Assembly (NCBI GenBank): GCA_017504335.1
Contig: JAFVRI010000191.1
Span: forward strand, 1-9,926
Source: Clostridia bacterium
Lineage (GTDB): Bacteria; Bacillota; Clostridia; Oscillospirales; CAG-272
DNA: 9,926 bases
Direction: 5' to 3'
In this document: positions 4,951-9,926 of the stretch, one piece after another
How positions within the stretch are numbered: position 1 is the stretch's first letter
Layout: each line of letters starts with the position of its first letter
Notes under the pieces: generated by a model
Seen by the model: the letters and a program-made list of their open reading frames with translations, nothing else
The model's database searches: none
What the model was told of the DNA's origin: nothing
Made by a program: the position numbers and the translations under genes

Positions 4951-6107
4951 AAAAAACAAAGAAAAGAGTGTTTCTCATTGTCCTTGATAGTTTGGGAGCA
5001 GGCGAAGCCCCCGATGCCGAGCGATTTGGCGATGTGGGCTCGTTTACCCTGAAAAGCTGCTTTGAGACGGGTAAATTGGAAATTCCCAATCTTTGCCGTA
5101 TGGGACTCGGAGCAATTGAGGGCTTGTCCTTTTTGGGAGAATGCAAGAACCCCATTGCCGCCTTCGGAAAAATGCGCGAGGCATCGGAGGGGAAGGATAC
5201 CACCATTGGACATTGGGAAATCGCGGGGCATATTTCGGAAAAGCCGTTGCCTACGTTTCCCCATGGATTTCCCGAAGATTTTATGGAAGCCTTTTCCCGT
5301 AAGGTAGGAAGAGGATGGCTGTGTAACGCACCCTACTCGGGAACTGCCGTGATTCAGGAATACGGAGAGGAGCATCTTCGTACGGGAAAGCTAATTGTTT
5401 ATACCTCGGCAGACAGTGTTTTTCAGGTCGCTGCCCATACCGACAAGGTTCCATTGAATGAGCTGTATTCGATTTGTGAGACGGCAAGAGAAATGTTGAC
5501 AGGCGAGCTTGGCGTGGGACGGGTCATTGCACGACCTTTTGAGGGGCATACGCCCAATTTCCGCCGTACTGCCGACCGTCGGGACTATTCTCTGATGCCG
5601 CCCGTGCGTATGCTGACCGATGCGGTGTATGAAAGCGGATTCGATTCGATTTCTGTAGGAAAGATCGTGGATATTTTTGCGGGACGAGGATTTACGGAAT
5701 CGATTCGTACCCATTCCAATCAAGAGGGAATGGAAGCGCTGAGCGAGTGGGCAAAAAAAGATTTTTGCGGACTTTGCTTTGCCAATCTGGTGGATTTTGA
5801 CAGCCTTTGGGGACATCGGAGAGATGCCGAGGGCTACGCTCGCGGACTTTCCTCATTTGATGCATGGTTGGACGAATTTCTGCCGTTGCTTCGAAAGGAG
5901 GATCTCTTGATAATAACCGCCGATCACGGATGTGATCCCCGCTTTACGGCAAGCACCGATCATACCAGAGAATATGTGCCGCTCCTTGTGTACGGAGCAG
6001 ACGCTCGGGGAAAATCCCTTGGCATTCGCAATACCTTCGCGGATGTTGCCGCAACGGTGGCATCTATATTGGAGCTTGATTTTTCTTGTGATGGGAGACC
6101 GATATGA
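4947..6107 (+). CDS. deoB: Phosphopentomutase
   Basis: DeoB interconverts (deoxy)ribose-1-phosphate and (deoxy)ribose-5-phosphate, linking nucleoside breakdown to the pentose phosphate and deoxyribose pathways. The 386-residue length is normal for Firmicutes (around 390). The alkaline-phosphatase-superfamily core is intact: Asp14 (VLDSLGAGEAPDA), the phosphorylated threonine motif DTTIGHWE at 84-91, Asp285 and His290 (LVDFDSLWGH), Asp326 and His327 (IITADHG) and His339 (STDHTREY), which together bind two divalent metals. The inserted cap domain lies roughly between residues 95 and 215 (TDKVPLNELYSICETARE, RVIARPFEG, NFRRTADRRDYSL). The ATG overlaps the deoD stop (ATGA, 4947-4950) and its own stop overlaps cdd (ATGA, 6104-6107), so translation is probably coupled along the cluster. 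The nonsense codon in deoD ends translation 183 nt before this start and could reduce DeoB synthesis. Confidence 0.98.
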   Translation: MKKTKKRVFLIVLDSLGAGEAPDAERFGDVGSFTLKSCFETGKLEIPNLCRMGLGAIEGLSFLGECKNPIAAFGKMREASEGKDTTIGHWEIAGHISEKPLPTFPHGFPEDFMEAFSRKVGRGWLCNAPYSGTAVIQEYGEEHLRTGKLIVYTSADSVFQVAAHTDKVPLNELYSICETAREMLTGELGVGRVIARPFEGHTPNFRRTADRRDYSLMPPVRMLTDAVYESGFDSISVGKIVDIFAGRGFTESIRTHSNQEGMEALSEWAKKDFCGLCFANLVDFDSLWGHRRDAEGYARGLSSFDAWLDEFLPLLRKEDLLIITADHGCDPRFTASTDHTREYVPLLVYGADARGKSLGIRNTFADVAATVASILELDFSCDGRPI

Positions 6108-6511
6108 ACAGAATTGAGTCAGAAAAGCTGATGGCGCAGGCAAAGCATGCGAGAGAGAAAGCCTATGCCCCGTATTCCAACTTTTTTGTGGGAGCGGCAT
6201 TGCTTTGTGAGGACGGAACGGTGGTAGAGGGATGTAACATCGAGAATGCCGCCTATTCACCCACCTGCTGTGCGGAACGGGTTGCGCTGTTTTCCGCGGT
6301 TAGTCGGGGACACCGACACTTTTCTGCCATTGCCTTAGCGGGAGGAAGGGAAGCGATCCCGACAGCCATGGTCACTCCCTGCGGAGTATGCCGTCAGGTG
6401 CTTGCTGAGTTTTGCGCACCGAGCCTTTCGGTTTTGCTTGTAGGGGAGGATGGCGAGCTTTTGGAAACGACCCTGGGAGATCTTCTCCCGCAAGGGTTCT
6501 CATTATCATAA
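6104..6511 (+). CDS. cdd: Cytidine deaminase (homotetrameric type)
   Basis: Cdd hydrolyses cytidine and deoxycytidine to uridine and deoxyuridine plus ammonia. The 135-residue size is that of the small tetrameric zinc enzymes of Firmicutes. Substrate-binding CNIENAAY at 44-51 is followed by zinc ligand Cys56 and catalytic Glu58 (TCCAERVALF). The other two zinc ligands are Cys93 and Cys96 in PCGVCRQ. The N-terminal helix and YAPYSNFFVGAAL at 21-33 are also typical. Start and deoB stop share ATGA, and the next gene begins 11 nt after the stop. It is complete and should be active. Confidence 0.97.
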   Translation: MNRIESEKLMAQAKHAREKAYAPYSNFFVGAALLCEDGTVVEGCNIENAAYSPTCCAERVALFSAVSRGHRHFSAIALAGGREAIPTAMVTPCGVCRQVLAEFCAPSLSVLLVGEDGELLETTLGDLLPQGFSLS

Positions 6512-6522
6512 ACGGAGAAGCT

Positions 6523-7338
6523 ATGAGCAACAAATACGAACGAATGAAAAAGGAGAGGAACATCCGAAATTGGATCTTTCTGAGATATTCCATGCCCTTG
6601 ATTACGGTGGTTATGACCCTGATCTTCATGGCGATCCCCTCCTTGCAATATACCAACAATCAGTCGGGTACGGATGATCCGATCTCCGCCTTTACTCTGA
6701 TGAAAAATTCATGGGATCAAGTGCGTCATTACCTGTTCGGAACGGCGGAGCAAACCAACGGGAATATCATCTTTTCGCGAACGGTTTTGATCTGTCTGAT
6801 TGTGTTTTGGATCCTGTTTGCCGTGAGTGCCGCGGTGGCTGTGTGGTCATTTTTTGCGGCAATGCGCTATACCGATCGGGAAACCGAAGAAAATCGCGGA
6901 AGAATTTGGTTTCTTACCCTGATTCCCAATCGGATCGCCTTGACGATTTACGGAATGCTGATGATTCCCTTGACGGCATTTCCGTGGCTGTTGATCCTTC
7001 TGTATCGCAATCTGTATGTGGCGGTTAGCTTAAAGGTGCGCGGGGTGGATCCTCTTTGGGTAGTGATCCTTTTGACGGTAGCTACGGTGGTTTTGTCTGC
7101 CTGTACCGCGGGATACGAAAAAAAGTGGAAGATAGATCCCTTCCGTAAGCCAAATTCCTCTGAGAATGCGGAAGAAATCCTCGAGACAGAGGAATGCCCC
7201 GAGCCATCTTTAACGGAGAATAGTCGGTGGCGATCTGAGGAGGAAGCAAGGGAATATCGGAAGCAGGTGGACCGAGTTGCCGCCATGTTTCTGATCGATG
7301 ATAAAGAAGATGATAAAGAAGATGAAGAGAAAAAGTGA
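6523..7338 (+). CDS. Membrane protein of unknown function with acidic C-terminal tail
   Basis: I do not recognise this 271-residue protein. A basic N-terminus (NKYERMKKERNIRNW) leads into four hydrophobic segments at about 22-40, 85-112, 138-162 and 177-196. A region of roughly 40 polar residues lies between the first two, and a basic linker sits between the second and third. The positive charge of the N-terminus suggests it stays inside, which would also place the C-terminal tail inside. That tail (about 198-271) is hydrophilic and probably partly coiled (RSEEEAREYRKQVDRV), and ends in a run of acidic and lysine residues coded by a 12-bp tandem repeat. GGAG at 6514-6517 selects the ATG at 6523; the frame is open from a TTG at 6412 inside cdd, but that is unlikely to be used. 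It lies between cdd and the helicase gene with an 11-nt gap and a 4-nt overlap, so it is probably co-transcribed. A nucleoside-related role is possible but unsupported. Confidence 0.82.
   Translation: MSNKYERMKKERNIRNWIFLRYSMPLITVVMTLIFMAIPSLQYTNNQSGTDDPISAFTLMKNSWDQVRHYLFGTAEQTNGNIIFSRTVLICLIVFWILFAVSAAVAVWSFFAAMRYTDRETEENRGRIWFLTLIPNRIALTIYGMLMIPLTAFPWLLILLYRNLYVAVSLKVRGVDPLWVVILLTVATVVLSACTAGYEKKWKIDPFRKPNSSENAEEILETEECPEPSLTENSRWRSEEEAREYRKQVDRVAAMFLIDDKEDDKEDEEKK
7297..7320 (+). repeat. Tandem duplication of a 12-bp unit in coding sequence
   Basis: GATGATAAAGAA occurs twice back to back (7297-7308 and 7309-7320), followed by a similar GATGAAGAG. It codes the Asp-Asp-Lys-Glu repeats at the end of the membrane protein. 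Copy number may vary between strains by slippage without changing frame. Confidence 0.75.
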
Positions 7339-9764
7339 GTGTATATATGGAACATGAATTGCAGAGCCGCTATCTGGCGGCAAAGCGTGCGTTATTCGAG
7401 CGTTATTATGACTCTCTGAACGAACGGCAGAGAGAAGCGGTATTTACCACCGAAGGCTCTCTGCTTGTCTTGGCGGGAGCGGGAAGCGGTAAGACTACAG
7501 TATTGGTTAAGAGAATCATTTTCTTGATCCGATACGGAAATGCCTATTTCAGCGAATATGTTCCCCATGGGATCACTGAAGAGAGAGTGGTCGCTTTGGA
7601 GCGGGCAAGAGAGCTGGAGCTGGAAGAGATTGAGCAGATTCTGCCCGAGTTTATTTCTTCACCCTGTCCCCCTTGGCAAATTCTTGCCATTACCTTTACC
7701 AACAAGGCCGCCAACGAAATCAAAAGCCGTCTTTCTTCGGCGCTGGGTGATGAGGAGGGAGCCGATGCCATTTGGGCGGGAACCTTCCATTCGGTTTGTG
7801 TGCGGATGCTGCGCAGCTACGGAGACCGACGCGGCTATGACCGAGGCTTTACCATTTATGATACCACCGATACCAAGAATGCAGTTACGGAATGCTTGAA
7901 ATCCTTGAATATCGATGAAAAATCCCTGCCTGTCAAATCTGTGATGGCGCAGATCAGTCGTGCCAAGGATAATTTGCTGACACCCAAGCAATTTGAGGAA
8001 GAATTCGGAGCAAAGGATTTTCGCCTTCGTCAGATCGCCCGTGTCTATCGGGCATATCAGGAGCGTCTGAAAAGCTCCAACGCGCTGGATTTCGATGATA
8101 TCATCATGCAGACTGTTCTCCTGCTGGAGGAGGATGAAGAGGTTCGTACCTACTATCAAAACAAATTTCGCTATGTGGCGGTGGATGAGTTTCAGGATAC
8201 CAACATCGCGCAGCTGCGCCTGACCGCGCTTCTGTCCGGTGGAAGAGGAAACGTCATGGTGGTGGGAGACGATGATCAGAGTATCTATAAATTCCGCGGT
8301 GCCGTGATCGAGAATATCCTTGGCTTTGATCGGAAGTTCGTAGGAACCAAGGTAATTCGGCTGGAGCAGAATTACCGCTCCACGTCGGTGATCCTGAATG
8401 CGGCAAACGGCGTGATTTCCAAAAATACGGGCAGAAAGGGAAAGACCCTTTGGACCGCTCGTAAGGGAGGAGAAAAGCTTACCCTTCGGGTCTGCAATGA
8501 CCAAAACGACGAAGGACGGTATCTGGTCAACGAGATCCAAAGCCTTGTTGCTAAGGGTACCTACCGGTACCGTGATTGCGCCATTCTGTACCGAACCAAC
8601 GCGCAGTCGAGTGTCATCGAGAGAACCTTTGCCAAGAGCGGAATTCCTTACCGTATGTTAGGTGGGCTTCGCTTCAACGACCGAAAGGAAATCCGTGATA
8701 CGGTGGCATATCTGCAATTTATTCTCAACCCATCCGACCGTGAGCGCATGCGTCGGATCATCAATGAGCCCAAGCGAAAGATCGGTACGGCAACGGTAGA
8801 CGGAGTCGAGCAGATCGCCACCGAGCAGAATTGCACGGTGTTCGAGGTCATGCTCCATGCCGATCGCTATGCGGCTCTGTCGCGTACCGCATCGAGACTC
8901 AAGGAATTTGCCGATATGATTCTGAGACTCCGTCGGCTTCTTGAGACCGATATAACGCTGGAAGCATTTGTGAAGCAGGTTCTGAAGGAAACGGGATACC
9001 GCCAGATGCTGATTGATGCGGGCGAAGAGGAAAAGGAGAGATTGGAAAACCTGGAGGAATTTATTTCGGGTGTCATCGAATATGAAAAGAACAATGAGGA
9101 CCCGACTCTTTCCGGATTTTTAGAGGAAAATGCGTTGGTATCCGAGGTGGATAAATACGACGAGGAGGCCGACGCGGCGGTTATGATGACCATCCATTCC
9201 GCCAAGGGATTGGAATTTCCCGTAGTCTTTTTGCCCGGCATGGAGGACGGACTCTTTCCGGGAATGCAGACGATGATGGGCGGCCCCGATGAAATGGAAG
9301 AGGAGAGACGGCTTGCCTACGTGGCAATTACCAGAGCAAAGGACCGACTGTATCTGTTGCGTGCGAAAACACGTATGCTCTATGGAAGAACCTCTGCCAA
9401 TCCCCCCTCACGGTTTCTTGAGGAAATTCCCGCAGAGCTGATTGTGGAGGATGCTCCGTATGCATCTTCCATGTATGATCGAAAGCCGAAGACCTATTTC
9501 AGCACATCGGAGGCTCAGTCGGTTCGCTTCGATTCTTCAGATGGTGGCTTCACTCTGATGCAGAAGCCTCGCGCTTCTCAGGGGGGAGCCGCGACGGTAT
9601 TCCGTGAAGGAGACCGTGTTCGCCATCTGACCTTTGGAGAGGGAGAAATCCTTTCGGCACGCCCGATGGGGTCGGACATGCTCTATGAGGTGGTCTTTGA
9701 TCGGTTTGGAACCAAAAAGCTGATGGGAAATTACGCAAAATTAAAGAAAGTACAAAATACATAA
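7335..9764 (+). CDS. pcrA: ATP-dependent DNA helicase, UvrD/PcrA type (superfamily 1A)
   Basis: This 3'-5' helicase acts in repair, plasmid rolling-circle replication and removal of proteins from DNA. All SF1A motifs are present: Q motif LNERQREAV (28-36), Walker A GAGSGKTT (48-55), Ia TFTNKAA (120-126), II VDEFQDT (283-289), III GDDDQSIYKFRGA (311-323), IV RLEQNYRST (342-350), V TIHSAKGLEF (619-628) and VI RLAYVAITRAKDRL (659-672). The C-terminal domain at about 756-806 (GDRVRHLTFGEG ... YEVVFDRFGTKKL) is the Tudor-like fold by which PcrA binds RNA polymerase. At 809 residues it is longer than typical PcrA (about 720-740), largely through a roughly 40-residue, glutamate-rich insert between Walker A and motif Ia (69-112). 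The GTG at 7335 overlaps the preceding stop by four bases, as elsewhere in this operon. The ATG at 7347 is an equally reasonable start, and neither has a good ribosome binding site. Confidence 0.95.
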   Translation: MSVYMEHELQSRYLAAKRALFERYYDSLNERQREAVFTTEGSLLVLAGAGSGKTTVLVKRIIFLIRYGNAYFSEYVPHGITEERVVALERARELELEEIEQILPEFISSPCPPWQILAITFTNKAANEIKSRLSSALGDEEGADAIWAGTFHSVCVRMLRSYGDRRGYDRGFTIYDTTDTKNAVTECLKSLNIDEKSLPVKSVMAQISRAKDNLLTPKQFEEEFGAKDFRLRQIARVYRAYQERLKSSNALDFDDIIMQTVLLLEEDEEVRTYYQNKFRYVAVDEFQDTNIAQLRLTALLSGGRGNVMVVGDDDQSIYKFRGAVIENILGFDRKFVGTKVIRLEQNYRSTSVILNAANGVISKNTGRKGKTLWTARKGGEKLTLRVCNDQNDEGRYLVNEIQSLVAKGTYRYRDCAILYRTNAQSSVIERTFAKSGIPYRMLGGLRFNDRKEIRDTVAYLQFILNPSDRERMRRIINEPKRKIGTATVDGVEQIATEQNCTVFEVMLHADRYAALSRTASRLKEFADMILRLRRLLETDITLEAFVKQVLKETGYRQMLIDAGEEEKERLENLEEFISGVIEYEKNNEDPTLSGFLEENALVSEVDKYDEEADAAVMMTIHSAKGLEFPVVFLPGMEDGLFPGMQTMMGGPDEMEEERRLAYVAITRAKDRLYLLRAKTRMLYGRTSANPPSRFLEEIPAELIVEDAPYASSMYDRKPKTYFSTSEAQSVRFDSSDGGFTLMQKPRASQGGAATVFREGDRVRHLTFGEGEILSARPMGSDMLYEVVFDRFGTKKLMGNYAKLKKVQNT

Positions 9765-9774
9765 GGAGAAAGGC

Positions 9775-9926
9775 ATGCTGTATCACAACTTAATCTGGGA
9801 TTTCGACGGAACGCTGTTTGATAGCTATCCGCATGTAACCGAGGCGTACTATAAGGCACTTTTGGATTTTGGAAGAGAAGTGGATCGTGAGGAAATTCTG
9901 AAGCATCTGAAGGTCAGCTTTACCAA
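9775..9926 (+). CDS. HAD-superfamily hydrolase (phosphatase-like), 3' part outside the window
   Basis: Fifty codons are visible before the window ends. The protein begins MLYHNLIWDFDGTLFDS, giving HAD motif I (DFDGT, with Asp9 the expected phospho-accepting nucleophile and Asp11 the acid/base). It continues into a helical cap region (YYKALLDFGREVDREEILKHL), as in phosphoglycolate phosphatase and beta-phosphoglucomutase-like members. AAGGAG at 9763-9768, overlapping the helicase stop, sits six bases before the ATG, so it is the next gene of the same transcription unit. The substrate cannot be told from this part. A phosphatase of sugar phosphates or nucleotides would suit the operon, but this is inference. 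Confidence 0.9.
   Translation, partial: MLYHNLIWDFDGTLFDSYPHVTEAYYKALLDFGREVDREEILKHLKVSFT

Noticed and set aside
6412..6522. Longer N-terminus for the membrane protein from TTG at 6412
   Set aside because: It overlaps cdd by 100 bp, has no ribosome binding site and adds a segment unlike a membrane protein start. GGAG supports the ATG at 6523.
7659..8540. Minus-strand frame of 293 codons opposite the helicase gene
   Set aside because: It is a shadow of a strongly conserved helicase coding sequence and has no recognisable motif.

Overview
The window looks like a piece of a Firmicutes (Clostridia) chromosome, plausibly a gut lineage. The reasons are strong AAGGAG-type ribosome binding sites, sigma-A promoters with TTGACA/TATAAT-like boxes spaced exactly 17 bp, a PcrA-type helicase with its RNA-polymerase-binding C-terminal domain, and a deoD-deoB-cdd nucleoside salvage cluster beside a GH78-like alpha-L-rhamnosidase. 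No rRNA, tRNA, CRISPR array or intact transposase was seen. The species cannot be named from the sequence alone.

Layout. (1) 1-178, minus strand: the N-terminal part of an XRE/Cro-type regulator running off the left edge, with its own promoter. (2) 179-815: a gene-poor stretch with the regulator's promoter, a 12-bp inverted repeat that can act as a terminator, a second intrinsic terminator, a 9-bp inverted repeat, decayed reading frames that may be a mobile-element relic, and a strong promoter bracketed by two copies of a putative operator. (3) 816-2210: the rhamnosidase-like gene, which appears to lack its C-terminal domain. It is followed at 2272-2475 by the reading-frame remnant of an unrelated protein's C-terminus, then a strong terminator. 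(4) 2548-3485: a single gene with its own promoter encoding a TIM-barrel sugar phosphate isomerase/epimerase-like protein. (5) 3528 to the right edge: a probable single operon of HD-domain hydrolase, deoD (purine nucleoside phosphorylase), deoB (phosphopentomutase), cdd (cytidine deaminase), a four-helix membrane protein of unknown function, pcrA-like helicase and the start of a HAD-type phosphatase. The genes are separated by 30 nt or less or overlap by 4 nt.

How the genes work together. DeoD would split purine (deoxy)nucleosides to base plus (deoxy)ribose-1-phosphate, DeoB would convert that to the 5-phosphate, and Cdd would deaminate cytidine to uridine, so the cluster recovers bases and pentose from nucleosides. 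The clearest anomaly is that deoD carries an in-frame TAA at codon 184. This is exactly where the family has the ribose-contacting glutamate of the VEMEA motif, while the rest of the gene is intact on both sides. I see no convincing previously undescribed system. The points most worth checking are the deoD nonsense codon, the rhamnosidase/remnant junction, the putative mobile-element relic, the operator pair at 714-802 and the unknown membrane protein inside the operon.
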